A stretch of DNA of 33,820 nucleotides from Microcaldota archaeon (GCA_026396455.1 JAPLWT010000037.1:1-33820); one strand, 5' to 3'; shown: positions 7,738 through 15,034, counted from the first letter of the stretch. Notes: generated from the letters alone by a model not told the origin. Made by a program: numbers and translations.

Positions 7738-7875
7738 TTACCTTCTCGTCTCGAGATAGCCGCATCTTCCGCAGGAGAACCTGTCCTTATGCTCTGCGAG
7801 ATGCACTCCGCTGCCGCATTTAGGGCAGGAGCGTCTTTGTTTGTATTGCTTAATTTGTTTCTTTTTTTCAGCCAC
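7738..7875 (-). CDS. rps27ae: Small-subunit ribosomal protein S27ae (eS31)
   Basis: A 45-residue zinc-ribbon ribosomal protein, too short for most ORF lists. The sequence runs from a Lys/Gln-rich head (MAEKKKQIKQYKQ) into CPKCGSGVHLAEHKDRFSCGRCGY, giving the two CxxC knuckles (Cys17, 20, 35, 38) of S27ae. It starts at a GTG that overlaps the last codons of the eS24 gene by eight bases in a different frame. Adjacency to eS24 is the usual archaeal arrangement and confirms the call. Confidence 0.93.
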   Translation of the reverse strand: MAEKKKQIKQYKQRRSCPKCGSGVHLAEHKDRFSCGRCGYLETRR

Positions 7876-8209
7876 TCTTCTCACCCTTTTCCTCTTTTGC
7901 GGGTGCTTTGGGTTCGGCGGGTTTAGCTTCCTTCTTCACCCCAGCATCCCTCTCGAGTTTGTATTTGCTCTCGATAGCCATAGCACCCTTATCAGAGTAA
8001 ACTTTAGCGTATCCTTTCAACTCCTGCTTGCCATAGCCCTGTTCAAGAATGTCTATTACTAGAAGAGAGCCGTCAGCACCAAGCTTCGAAGAGAGCAACT
8101 CCTTTACTTCTTTTCTGCTAGGCGTCGGACCAGAGAAGCTCAGTGTAAACTTCACCTCTTTTCTCTTAAGGAGAGCATTGTCTCTCTGTTCTGTTATTTT
8201 AATGTTCAT
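7868..8209 (-). CDS. rps24e: Small-subunit ribosomal protein eS24
   Basis: A 113-residue protein. Residues 1-90 match eS24: MNIKITEQRDNALLKRKEVKFTLSF, TPSRKEVKELLSSKLGAD, and VIDILEQGYGKQELKGYAKVYSD. The last 25 residues are a Lys/Ala/Pro/Glu-rich tail (EAKPAEPKAPAKEEKGEKSG) that is probably disordered. It lies one base after the aIF5A stop and overlaps S27ae, consistent with one translation operon. Confidence 0.95.
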   Translation of the reverse strand: MNIKITEQRDNALLKRKEVKFTLSFSGPTPSRKEVKELLSSKLGADGSLLVIDILEQGYGKQELKGYAKVYSDKGAMAIESKYKLERDAGVKKEAKPAEPKAPAKEEKGEKSG

Positions 8210-8210
8210 G

Positions 8211-8606
8211 TTAACCCCTCACCCTATTTATCAGTTTTTTACCCATGCTTTCCATGTATTCGATTTCCTTGCCAGCGAGCAGCTCATTCTTCATCTCAGC
8301 AGGTATTGGTATTTCAAAAGTGCTGTAGTCATCAAGGTCCATTATCTGGGCGTTATCTCCGGTTATGGATACCACCTGGCCAGTTTTCCTCTCAATAACA
8401 GGTATTTCGGCATCGGCATCCGATGGTTTTAGAAGAGTTCTCTTCTGGTTGTCAAAAATGCCAATTGCGGTTACCCTCATCTTTGCAGCTCCATGCTTGC
8501 CTGGCGCAGAGCTCTCAATCCCCACTATCCTGCAAGGGACATCGTCTATGAGCACGTATTTTCCGACTTTCAGATCCTTCATGACTCCAAATGCTTTATC
8601 GTTCAT
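8211..8606 (-). CDS. eif5a: Translation initiation/elongation factor aIF5A
   Basis: The archaeal EF-P/eIF5A homologue, which relieves ribosome stalling. Within 131 residues it has the N-terminal SH3-like domain with the hypusination loop SSAPGKHGAAK (the modified Lys is in PGKHG) and a C-terminal OB fold (VVSITGDNAQIMDLDDYSTFEIPIP). I chose the ATG at 8606 because GGTG lies six bases upstream. An in-frame GTG at 8615 falls inside that ribosome binding site and is unlikely. It is the first gene of the operon running toward kae1. Confidence 0.96.
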   Translation of the reverse strand: MNDKAFGVMKDLKVGKYVLIDDVPCRIVGIESSAPGKHGAAKMRVTAIGIFDNQKRTLLKPSDADAEIPVIERKTGQVVSITGDNAQIMDLDDYSTFEIPIPAEMKNELLAGKEIEYMESMGKKLINRVRG

Positions 8607-8728
8607 CGCCAACACCTACTATATTCTCTACCTTCTATTTTTTAAACATTCGGCTTTGCGTATGATAATTCTCACTTGGAAAGTTACCCCTCCCAGAAGT
8701 TTATAAATGCAGAAAATGACGTCTTATC

Positions 8729-9775
8729 ATGCTTATTTCAAAGACTCTGAAATGCAAGGTCCTCAGTCCAACCCAGAAGAAGTGGGAACTGCTTAATCAG
8801 GAGTATACAAACTTTCAGATTTATGTAAGGAGTGGTAAAAATTTTGGAATCTACTCCCTAACAAAGGCGAATTTTGATTTTGTATATAAAAATAAAGCAA
8901 GAAAGAAGAAGCAGCCCATGCCTCTGCATAATCAGTCAACAAAATTCAAAATCACAGGCAGCAAACTGACTCCCTACTGGTTCAGAATTCCCGTTAAAGG
9001 CAAAAGAGGAGGCATCTGGCTCCCCATAAAACCACATGAGAATATAGACTCCAGCTGGGAAATCAGGGAAGCAAAAGTATTCAAGAGAAAGAAGGATTTC
9101 TGGATTTACATCACAATAAGGAAAGAAGTGGAATTGAAAACTTCATACTCTTCCGTACTTGCTCTGGATGTTGGCGAAAAAGTGATAGCGGCGGCCGTGC
9201 TGTCCAGTGTACGCAAACCAATCTTCTTGGGCAGGGAGGTAAGGGGGATTAGGAGGCACCATGCCTGGCTAAGAAAGAGACTGCAGGAAAGAGAATTGTT
9301 CAAGAAATTGAAAGAGATGAGAAGCAAGGAGAAGAGGAGAGTTGAACTGGTTCTGCATGAAGTGTCAAAATACATAGTGGAACTGGCAGAGAAGAACGAT
9401 TCAATAATTGTTTTAGGTGATTTGAAGGGAATAAGAAAGCAGGATAAGGGAAAAAGGTTCAACAGAATAATCAATTCCTTCCCATTCAGCAAACTCTCAT
9501 TCTTCATTGAGTACAAGGCGCATCTGAAAGGCATAGCAGTTGTGAAAGTCAGGGAGGATTACACAAGCAAAACATGCAACAGATGCGGAGAGGAAGGAAA
9601 GAGAGTGAGACAGGGGTTGTTCAAATGTTCTCACTGCAAATACCAGGCAAATGCAGACTTCAATGGTGCGATGAATATCCTGAAGAGGTCTTGGGAGCAT
9701 ATCTTTCAAGACGGGGCTGTTGCTTTCAGCCCAGAACCGCCGATGACTGAAAAGACGAGGGCGGAAGCACATTAA
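8729..9775 (+). CDS. tnpB: TnpB (IS200/IS605 OrfB), RNA-guided nuclease family, RuvC-II Glu replaced
   Basis: A 348-residue TnpB. RuvC-I is LALDVGEK (Asp147), RuvC-III is NADFNGAMNI (Asp310), and a zinc ribbon uses Cys283, Cys286, Cys300 and Cys303. At the usual RuvC-II position the motif reads IIVLGDLKGI, with Gly230 where most TnpB proteins have Glu. Some TnpB lineages carry a relocated acidic residue, so activity cannot be excluded. No tnpA accompanies it and I see no clear element ends. TTTATAAATG about 25 bases upstream of the ATG looks like a TATA box. In other TnpB elements the guide RNA overlaps the 3' end of the gene, here roughly 9650-9800, but I cannot define it. The gene sits between aIF5A and TatD. 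Confidence 0.92.
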   Translation: MLISKTLKCKVLSPTQKKWELLNQEYTNFQIYVRSGKNFGIYSLTKANFDFVYKNKARKKKQPMPLHNQSTKFKITGSKLTPYWFRIPVKGKRGGIWLPIKPHENIDSSWEIREAKVFKRKKDFWIYITIRKEVELKTSYSSVLALDVGEKVIAAAVLSSVRKPIFLGREVRGIRRHHAWLRKRLQERELFKKLKEMRSKEKRRVELVLHEVSKYIVELAEKNDSIIVLGDLKGIRKQDKGKRFNRIINSFPFSKLSFFIEYKAHLKGIAVVKVREDYTSKTCNRCGEEGKRVRQGLFKCSHCKYQANADFNGAMNILKRSWEHIFQDGAVAFSPEPPMTEKTRAEAH

Positions 9776-9801
9776 TAAAACGTGCGAAGCAAAACATTCT
9801 C

Positions 9802-10533
9802 ATGGAATTCGTCGACTCCCACTGCCATCTGGATGCATTCAAGAATTATGATGAAGTAATATCAAAGGCATTGAAAGCGGGAGTGAAAGCAATAGTGACC
9901 TCCGGTTGCTCTGGCAAGAATAATACGAAGACATTGGAGATAGCACAGAAATACCCAGAGCATGTCTTCCCTGTAATAGGGATAGCACCCCAGGAAGCAA
10001 TGGACATGGGAAATTTCGATTCAGCACTGTCGTTCCTAAAAGATAATAAAGCAAGGGTTGTCGGAGTAGGCGAGATAGGGCTTGACTTCCGCTGGGGCAA
10101 GACTCCCGAGCAGACTTCAAGGCAGAGGGAGTGCTTTGAGCTTTTCCTGGAATTCGCACTTTCTGAGAAACTCCCGCTTGTTGTGCACTCCAGGGAGGCT
10201 GAAAAAGAAGTGCTGGAGGTCATAATGAAGAGAGGTGCCGAGAAGGTTTTGCTGCACTGCTTCTCGGGGGATCTCTCCCTTGCTGAGACAGCAGCAGAGC
10301 ACGGCTTCCTGATGTCAGTTCCGCCAGTGCCGTCAAGAGGGAGGGAAAAGATAGTTAAACAAGTTCCGCTTGAAAACTTATTGCTGGAAACCGATGCCCC
10401 TTACCTGGGAGGAGAGCCTGCTGCGGTAAACGTCTCAGCCAGGATGATTGCGGATATCAAGGGCATTGATGTTGAAGAGGTTTCCCGCGTAACAACGAAG
10501 AGCTGCATAGCTCTTTTCAACCTGAGGTGTTAG
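9802..10533 (+). CDS. tatD: TatD-family metal-dependent hydrolase (nuclease)
   Basis: A 243-residue TIM-barrel metallohydrolase of the TatD family, whose characterised members are Mg-dependent DNases. Visible metal ligands: HCHLDAF at the N terminus, the Glu of GEIGLDF, VVHSREA, LLHCFSG and LLETDAPYL. The length is slightly below the usual 255-265. A TATA-like CATTAATAAAA about 25 bases upstream, inside the last codons of tnpB, suggests a leaderless transcript. The stop lies one base before the NYN gene, so the two are probably co-transcribed. Confidence 0.93.
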   Translation: MEFVDSHCHLDAFKNYDEVISKALKAGVKAIVTSGCSGKNNTKTLEIAQKYPEHVFPVIGIAPQEAMDMGNFDSALSFLKDNKARVVGVGEIGLDFRWGKTPEQTSRQRECFELFLEFALSEKLPLVVHSREAEKEVLEVIMKRGAEKVLLHCFSGDLSLAETAAEHGFLMSVPPVPSRGREKIVKQVPLENLLLETDAPYLGGEPAAVNVSARMIADIKGIDVEEVSRVTTKSCIALFNLRC

Positions 10534-10534
10534 C

Positions 10535-10993
10535 ATGGCAGTGATTGATAAGCTGAGGTCATTAGTGAGGCCGAAAGAGGAGAAGAATATAGCCCTCTTA
10601 GTAGACGGTCCTAATGTTATAAGGAAGGATGTGAATGTGGATTTGGAAGGAGTGAAGAAGAAGGTTGAGAAATACGGGAAGATAAAGATATGCAAGGTAT
10701 TTCTGGACCAGTACGCTTCAGACAAGCTTATAGAGGCAGTCACGAACCAGGGGTATGAGCCCGTGATAACAACCGGGGATGTTGATGTCACCATGGCTGT
10801 TTATGCAGTTGAGCAGGTTTTCAACCCAAACATTCAGATAATTGCCTTGATGACAAGGGATATTGACTTCAGGCCAGTGATAGTGAAGGCAAAGGAGAAG
10901 GGCAAGGAGACAATAGTCATTGGGGCTGACCCCGGCTTCAGCGTTGCTTTGAAGAAGACTGCGGACATTGTAATATTTGCCGACACCCGATGA
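10535..10993 (+). CDS. NYN (PIN-like) domain protein, archaeal TIGR00288-like
   Basis: A 152-residue protein with the NYN/LabA fold, a PIN-like nuclease family. Acidic active-site candidates are in LLVDGPNVI, TGDVDVTMAVYAVE and LMTRDIDFRPVI, with a final strand VIFADT. Members are thought to act on RNA, though this archaeal group is uncharacterised. It follows tatD by one base. A nucleic-acid processing role for the pair and the Sm protein downstream is an inference from context. Confidence 0.85.
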   Translation: MAVIDKLRSLVRPKEEKNIALLVDGPNVIRKDVNVDLEGVKKKVEKYGKIKICKVFLDQYASDKLIEAVTNQGYEPVITTGDVDVTMAVYAVEQVFNPNIQIIALMTRDIDFRPVIVKAKEKGKETIVIGADPGFSVALKKTADIVIFADTR

Positions 10994-10997
10994 AAGG

Positions 10998-11006
10998 TTT
11001 ATATAC
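10998..11006 (+). promoter_or_regulatory. TATA box for the Sm-like gene
   Basis: TTTATATAC lies just after the NYN stop and about 42 bases before the Sm start. That would give a leader of about 17-20 nt containing the GGTGG ribosome binding site at 11040-11044. Confidence 0.5.
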
Positions 11007-11047
11007 CGCGGAAGGGATAGGTATTCATTGTTTTTTAGAGGTGGACC

Positions 11048-11272
11048 ATGACAGAAAAAAGACCATTTGACATTCTGAACGGAGCTCTTGGAGGCTCTGT
11101 GCTTCTTAAGCTCAAGGGCGGAGTTGAAGTAAGGGGCACCATGGCCTCATATGATGTCCATATGAATATAGTGCTTGAGAATGCCGAGCAACTTGAAAAC
11201 GGCGAAGTGAAGAGGAAGCTCGGCACGATGCTTGTGAGGGGAGATAACATAGTCTTCATATCACCCTCCTGA
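11048..11272 (+). CDS. lsm: Archaeal Sm-like (LSm) RNA-binding protein
   Basis: A 74-residue Sm-fold protein that assembles into heptameric rings binding U-rich RNA. The Sm1 motif is LLKLKGGVEVRGTMASYDVHMNIVL and the Sm2 motif is LGTMLVRGDNIVFI, as in archaeal SmAP1/LSm-alpha. It has its own TATA box and a GGTGG ribosome binding site, so it is probably a separate unit from the upstream NYN gene. The length is normal. Confidence 0.95.
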   Translation: MTEKRPFDILNGALGGSVLLKLKGGVEVRGTMASYDVHMNIVLENAEQLENGEVKRKLGTMLVRGDNIVFISPS

Positions 11273-11289
11273 AACACCAGATTAGAATC

Positions 11290-11739
11290 TCAAATCCTTA
11301 GATCTCTCCCTATTGTTTCATATGCCTTCTTGCAATCATCCCACTTCACTATGAGTACTGCGGAGTCGAAGCTGGTTGACAAGCTGATTATATTTATGTT
11401 CTTGTTGTTGAGGACTCCTGCCAGTTTCGTGATTACCCCGGTCTTATTCATGAATTCGGTTCCCGTTACAGTCACCATGCCAAGATTTCTCATTATGGAC
11501 AGGGCGCCAAACGAAGAAGTCTTTGAGACTATATCTTCGAGTGCATCCCTCGCCTTCTCCATATCGGCATCATCCACAAAGAAGCTCACTGAGTATTCTC
11601 CAGTGGATATGCAATAGATGTTAACTCTCTTGTCGGAAAGAGCTGACGAGAACTTCGCTATAACTCCAGGGGTGATCCTTACTCTCTCACCAGTCACGGA
11701 CAAGGAACTTACCGGTCGCTTATAGAGCTTCAAATCCAT
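11290..11739 (-). CDS. Double ACT-domain protein (aspartokinase regulatory-like)
   Basis: A 149-residue protein made of two ACT-type beta-alpha-beta repeats. Residues about 15-75 run RVRITPGVIAKFSSALSDKRVNIYCISTGEYSVSFFVDDADMEKA. Residues about 85-145 run MVTVTGTEFMNKTGVITKLAGVLNNKNINIISLSTSFDSAVLIV. ACT domains bind small ligands, often amino acids. The repeats resemble the C-terminal regulatory part of aspartate kinase, but no kinase domain is present, so this is a stand-alone sensor or regulatory subunit. The AT-rich upstream region has TATA-like stretches. Convergent with the Sm gene. Confidence 0.75.
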   Translation of the reverse strand: MDLKLYKRPVSSLSVTGERVRITPGVIAKFSSALSDKRVNIYCISTGEYSVSFFVDDADMEKARDALEDIVSKTSSFGALSIMRNLGMVTVTGTEFMNKTGVITKLAGVLNNKNINIISLSTSFDSAVLIVKWDDCKKAYETIGRDLRI

Positions 11740-11805
11740 CTTTCCACAGATTAAGTATAAATAATAATCTATATAAAAATCTACTGCATGAATTCACCGA
11801 AAAAA

Positions 11806-11891
11806 GGGCTCGTAGCTCAGCAGCAGAGCGTTCGCTTGGCGAATTATTTCCAAAATGCGAAAGGCCGCGGGTGCGAATCCCGCCGAGTCCA
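11806..11891 (+). tRNA. tRNA-Ala(GGC) with a 14-nt bulge-helix-bulge intron
   Basis: The acceptor arms GGGCTCG and CGAGTCC pair over seven bases and include G3:T70, the alanine identity pair; the discriminator is A. The D stem is GCTC/GAGC, the anticodon stem TTCGC/GCGAA and the T stem GCGGG/CCCGC. The anticodon GGC is at 11838-11840. The anticodon loop is 21 nt. TTGG (11836-11839) pairs with CCAA (11850-11853), leaving three-base bulges CGA and AAT, so splicing endonuclease would cut between positions 37 and 38 and remove AATTATTTCCAAAA (11842-11855). The D loop (AGCAGCA) lacks the usual GG and the T loop is TGCGAAT rather than TTCGAAT, both unusual. The CCA end is not encoded. Confidence 0.9.
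11842..11855 (+). other. tRNA intron (canonical 37/38 position)
   Basis: Fourteen bases, AATTATTTCCAAAA, are predicted to be removed from tRNA-Ala. Pairing TTGG with CCAA gives the four-base-pair central helix with three-base bulges on both sides, which is the archaeal splicing endonuclease substrate. Confidence 0.8.
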
Positions 11892-11906
11892 CTTTTAAGA
11901 TTGCTT
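11856..11906 (+). repeat. tRNA 3'-end repeat, left copy
   Basis: This stretch covers the 3' half of tRNA-Ala plus 15 downstream bases. Positions 11874-11906 match 14171-14203 at 30 of 33 bases, and looser similarity extends upstream to the anticodon 3' stem. The copies are direct repeats bracketing the pyrophosphatase gene, in the arrangement of attL/attR sites left by tRNA-targeting integration. Confidence 0.75.
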
Positions 11907-11999
11907 TGGTCTCATTTTCGTTGTTTTTCATCTCGCTTTAGGCGGAAGTCTTTTAAATTAATACATTCATAAAGGTGCAGTCCGATATTGGTTTCTGCT

Positions 12000-14165
12000 A
12001 TGGGTGAAGATTTGGAATTAAATTTCGAAGAATATGCGCTTTGGAGCATAATAGCCATAGCTGTAATCAGCTTAGCATACGCGGTTTTTCTAATCAGGCA
12101 GATGCTGAAAGAGAGTGAAGGAACAGAAAAGATGAAAAGAGTTTCAAATGCAATAAGAGCCGGCGCAAATGCGTATTTGAATAGACAGTTCAAGGCAATC
12201 GCATCCATCATCTTGATACTCGCAGTTGCGCTCTATTTAACTGCGCAAGACGGAGGAATTGGTTTTGGAAGGGCTACTGCATTTGTGGTTGGCGCCATAT
12301 TTTCCGGAACCATTGGCTATGTTGGAATGAATACTGCAACTCGCGCAAATGTAAGGGTTGCAAACGCAGCCAAGAGAAGCTTGGGTGAGGCGCTAAGAAT
12401 CGCTTACAGGTCTGGTGCAGTTGTTGGGATGCTTACAAATGGTCTTGGTCTGTTGGGAAGCGTAGTAATATTCATGATTTATAGGGATAGGGCATATGAA
12501 GTCCTTCTGGGATTTGGTTTTGGGGGCACATTGCTTGCCTTATTCATGAGGGTAGGGGGCGGAATTTATACGAAAGCAGCTGATATTGGTGCAGATTTGG
12601 TTGGTAAAATTGAGAAGAATATCCCCGAAGATGACCCTAGAAATGCTGCGGTGATTGCCGATTTGGTTGGGGATAATGTCGGAGACTGCGCTGGAATGGC
12701 CGCGGATATTTTTGAATCTTACGAAGTTACCATTGTTTCAGCAATGATCCTAGGATTTGCTGCATTTGGCCACATGGGCGTGATTTTTCCACTCCTAGTC
12801 AGGGGGATAGGGGTTTTCAGCTCAATAATTGGAACGTATGCTGTCAGAGTAAGGAGCGAAACGGAAAACGCATTTGATGCAATTAAAAGAGGTTTTAACC
12901 TATCTGCCGTTCTTTCCATAATCGGCTTTGCCGTAGTAGCCGTATATTACGCGAATGATATTCGTTTCTTCTGGGCGACTCTTGCAGGGATAGTACTTGC
13001 GATCATGATAAACTACACTACAGAACACTTCACCTCAATTGAGAAAGACTTGGTAGGGGAACTTGCAAAATCAACAAAAACCGGAGCTGCAACCACAATA
13101 CTGACGGGGTTGGCGATCGGGCTTGAGAATTCCGTCTGGGCGGTAATAATAATCTCGGCAACAATCGCCGCATCCGCGGTTATCTTCCAAAGTGCTGGGG
13201 CGCTGGCCATTGCATACGGCGTATCCCTGACCGGGATAGGCATGCTCACCCTCACCGGCAATACAATCGCCATGGATGTATTCGGCCCAATATGTGATAA
13301 TGCAAATGGAATCGGCGAGATGGCAAAGATAGACAGAAAGGCGAGGCGGAGGTTGGCAAGCCTTGATGCAGTTGGGAACACTACCAAAGCAATAACCAAG
13401 GGAATTGCAATTGGCTCGGCAGTTATTGCGGCTGTTTCGCTTTTCCAGTCCTTCACTCAGATGACCGGCTTGGCAGGGATAAGGGTAGATAGGGTTGACC
13501 CGCTGGTTTTTGTAGGATTCTTGATTGGCGGGGCACTCCCGTTCATGTTCTGCTCGCTTATAATAAGGTCTGTGGGCAGGGCAGCCAACCTGATTGTGGA
13601 GGAAGTGAGGAGGCAGTTCAGGGAAGTGAAAGGTCTGTGGAATGGCACTGTGGAGCCGGATTATGCTAGAGTTGTCGATATATGCACCATCTCGGCGCAG
13701 AAGGAGCTGATTGCCCTTGGGGCAATTGCACTGCTGACCCCGATAGCGATTGGCCTGCTCCTGCACGAAGAAGCCCTTGGAGGTTTCCTTGCAGGCGCCA
13801 TACTGTCAGCGCAACTGCTTGCTGTTTTCATGGCCACTGCCGGTGGTGCCTGGGACAACGCGAAGAAAATGATAGAGGACGGACTTTATGGAGGTAAAGG
13901 CTCGGATGCGCATAAAGCGTCCATAGTCGGCGATACTGTCGGAGACCCGTTAAAAGACACTGCTGGTCCGGCACTTAACCCGATGATAAAGGTTATCAAC
14001 CTGGTTTCATTGCTCATTGCACCATTGATTATCGCCAATGAGCAGATGACCCCACAGGTTATCATTGCAATAATCGCATTGGTGGCAGCGATACTGATAG
14101 CAATATGGTACAGCAAGAAAGAGGCATACATAGGAGTGGATGAGTCGATACTGCGAAGGCGGTAG
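12000..14165 (+). CDS. hppA: Membrane-bound proton-translocating pyrophosphatase, K+-independent type
   Basis: A 721-residue integral membrane enzyme with about 16 helices that couples pyrophosphate hydrolysis to ion pumping. Seen: the substrate-binding GGGIYTKAADIGADLVGK followed by DDPRNAAVIADLVGDNVGDCAG (Asp225 onward), the repeat GDTVGDPLKDTAGPALNP near the C terminus, and GNTTKAITKG at 459-468. Lys463 and Thr466 mark the K+-independent, H+-pumping subfamily, since K+-dependent enzymes have Ala at the Lys position. The start is uncertain: ATG at 12000, or the in-frame TTG at 11988, which lies eleven bases after a GGTG. The last codons run into a partial copy of the tRNA-Ala 3' end. The gene stands alone between the two tRNA-derived repeats, which suggests acquisition as a cassette. 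Confidence 0.95.
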   Translation: MGEDLELNFEEYALWSIIAIAVISLAYAVFLIRQMLKESEGTEKMKRVSNAIRAGANAYLNRQFKAIASIILILAVALYLTAQDGGIGFGRATAFVVGAIFSGTIGYVGMNTATRANVRVANAAKRSLGEALRIAYRSGAVVGMLTNGLGLLGSVVIFMIYRDRAYEVLLGFGFGGTLLALFMRVGGGIYTKAADIGADLVGKIEKNIPEDDPRNAAVIADLVGDNVGDCAGMAADIFESYEVTIVSAMILGFAAFGHMGVIFPLLVRGIGVFSSIIGTYAVRVRSETENAFDAIKRGFNLSAVLSIIGFAVVAVYYANDIRFFWATLAGIVLAIMINYTTEHFTSIEKDLVGELAKSTKTGAATTILTGLAIGLENSVWAVIIISATIAASAVIFQSAGALAIAYGVSLTGIGMLTLTGNTIAMDVFGPICDNANGIGEMAKIDRKARRRLASLDAVGNTTKAITKGIAIGSAVIAAVSLFQSFTQMTGLAGIRVDRVDPLVFVGFLIGGALPFMFCSLIIRSVGRAANLIVEEVRRQFREVKGLWNGTVEPDYARVVDICTISAQKELIALGAIALLTPIAIGLLLHEEALGGFLAGAILSAQLLAVFMATAGGAWDNAKKMIEDGLYGGKGSDAHKASIVGDTVGDPLKDTAGPALNPMIKVINLVSLLIAPLIIANEQMTPQVIIAIIALVAAILIAIWYSKKEAYIGVDESILRRR

Positions 14166-14203
14166 GGGCACGAATCCCGCCCGGTCCACTCTTAAGATTG
14201 CTT
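14152..14203 (+). repeat. Partial tRNA-Ala 3'-end copy, right copy
   Basis: The block begins TGCGAAGGC, continues into CGAATCCCGCCCGGTCCACT and ends CTTAAGATTGCTT, matching the T arm, acceptor end and downstream flank of the tRNA-Ala at 11806. No D arm or anticodon arm precedes it, so it is not a tRNA gene. The pyrophosphatase stop codon (14163-14165) lies inside it. Confidence 0.75.
14190..14202 (+). repeat. 13-base motif TCTTAAGATTGCT, inverted copy at 14535-14547
   Basis: TCTTAAGATTGCT at 14190-14202 recurs as its exact reverse complement at 14535-14547, flanking the small membrane protein gene. A near copy (TTTTAAGATTGCT) lies just after the tRNA-Ala at 11893-11905. Confidence 0.7.
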
Positions 14204-14275
14204 AGAATTATGCGAAAGCAGTGGCAAGCACAACATATAATAATCACGCCTTCTATTAGTACATCAGGTGATGGG

Positions 14276-14536
14276 ATGATGGATATTTGGGGGAGAGGTT
14301 ACAAAAGCGAGTGGTGGGGAAAGAAGACGAGAAAGCGATTCCTCATCTGGGCGAGCTATTTTGTAGTCGGTCTTTACCTCCTTGTACTGGCAGCATTCGT
14401 AATCCTTTCACTCTCTCTCCCGCAAACCGCAGCTGACCCAGCGCATATGGTATTCCTTAAGGAGTTCGTTCTCTACTTCAGCTCTCCGGTAATCCTTTTT
14501 GCGATATTGCTGGTTCTTTGGAGCAGGGAGATATAG
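14276..14536 (+). CDS. Small two-helix membrane protein of unknown function
   Basis: An 86-residue protein, MMDIWGRGYKSEWWGKKTRKRF followed by a hydrophobic helix at about 22-48, a short loop, and a second helix at about 63-82. The head is basic and aromatic, so it probably faces the cytoplasm. I start it at the ATG at 14276, six bases after AGGTG; ACATATAATAATC near 14232-14244 may be the TATA box. The longer frame from 14198 begins inside the tRNA-derived repeat and has no start signals. A 13-base inverted copy of the repeat motif overlaps its stop codon. No family recognised. Confidence 0.6.
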   Translation: MMDIWGRGYKSEWWGKKTRKRFLIWASYFVVGLYLLVLAAFVILSLSLPQTAADPAHMVFLKEFVLYFSSPVILFAILLVLWSREI

Positions 14537-14547
14537 CAATCTTAAGA
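14535..14547 (-). repeat. Inverted copy of the tRNA-flank 13-base motif
   Basis: AGCAATCTTAAGA is the exact reverse complement of 14190-14202 and overlaps the stop codon of the small membrane protein. It could also help fold the 3' end of that transcript. A further inverted repeat, ACTCA-TTTT-TGAGT, follows near 14556-14569. Confidence 0.65.
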
Positions 14548-14616
14548 ATTGCAAAACTCATTTTTGAGTAGTATTTATAAGCGTTTATAACTATAAAATG
14601 TAAAGTAGGTGTTTTT

Positions 14617-14955
14617 TTGAGTGGTGATGAAGCGCTAGATAAGTGCAAAACAGTGGATTGTATCCTTGATATTTTCGGGAGGAGATGGACCGTTCGCATT
14701 TTTTCGAGGCTGCTCTACGCTGATAAAAGGATGGGTTTCAATGAACTGCTAAGAGCAACGCCGGGCATAAATCCAAAAATGCTGGCTGACCGGCTCAAGA
14801 GCCTTGAGGCGAATAACCTTGTGAAAAGAGAGGTTGAAAAAACCCCCATAAGGAGCTACTATTCGCCCACAGAGGCTGGGCGGGATTTGAGGGATACAGT
14901 TGAAGTGATGCTCAGCTGGAACAAAAAATGGGGAGCAATTAAGTGTAAAAAGTAG
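14617..14955 (+). CDS. HxlR-family winged-helix transcriptional regulator
   Basis: A 112-residue regulator. The pattern DCILDIFGRRWTVRIFSRLLYADKRMGFNELLRATPGINPKMLADRLKSLEANNLVKREV is the HxlR winged helix-turn-helix, followed by YYSPTEAGRDL in the wing and last helix. HxlR proteins have a Cys near the N terminus that can sense electrophiles; here Cys residues are at positions 9 and 15. It starts at TTG, preceded by AGGTG and by TATA-like TTTATAA stretches at 14574-14590. It lies just upstream of purH in the same direction, but a separate promoter seems likely for each, so control of purH is only a possibility. Confidence 0.85.
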   Translation: MSGDEALDKCKTVDCILDIFGRRWTVRIFSRLLYADKRMGFNELLRATPGINPKMLADRLKSLEANNLVKREVEKTPIRSYYSPTEAGRDLRDTVEVMLSWNKKWGAIKCKK

Positions 14956-15034
14956 CGCATCAAAACTATTTTAATTCCACCTGCGTAATAATTGTAACTG
15001 GTTCTGAGGTTCTAGGGAGAGATGAGTGTGTTTT

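Noticed and set aside
13071..13766. 231-codon frame antisense to the pyrophosphatase gene
   Set aside because: It mirrors the codon structure of hppA and has no recognisable motifs; hppA is certain on the plus strand.
14152..14203. Possible second tRNA gene
   Set aside because: Only the T arm, acceptor 3' strand and flank are present; no 5' acceptor strand, D arm or anticodon arm precedes it, and the sequence there encodes the pyrophosphatase C terminus.
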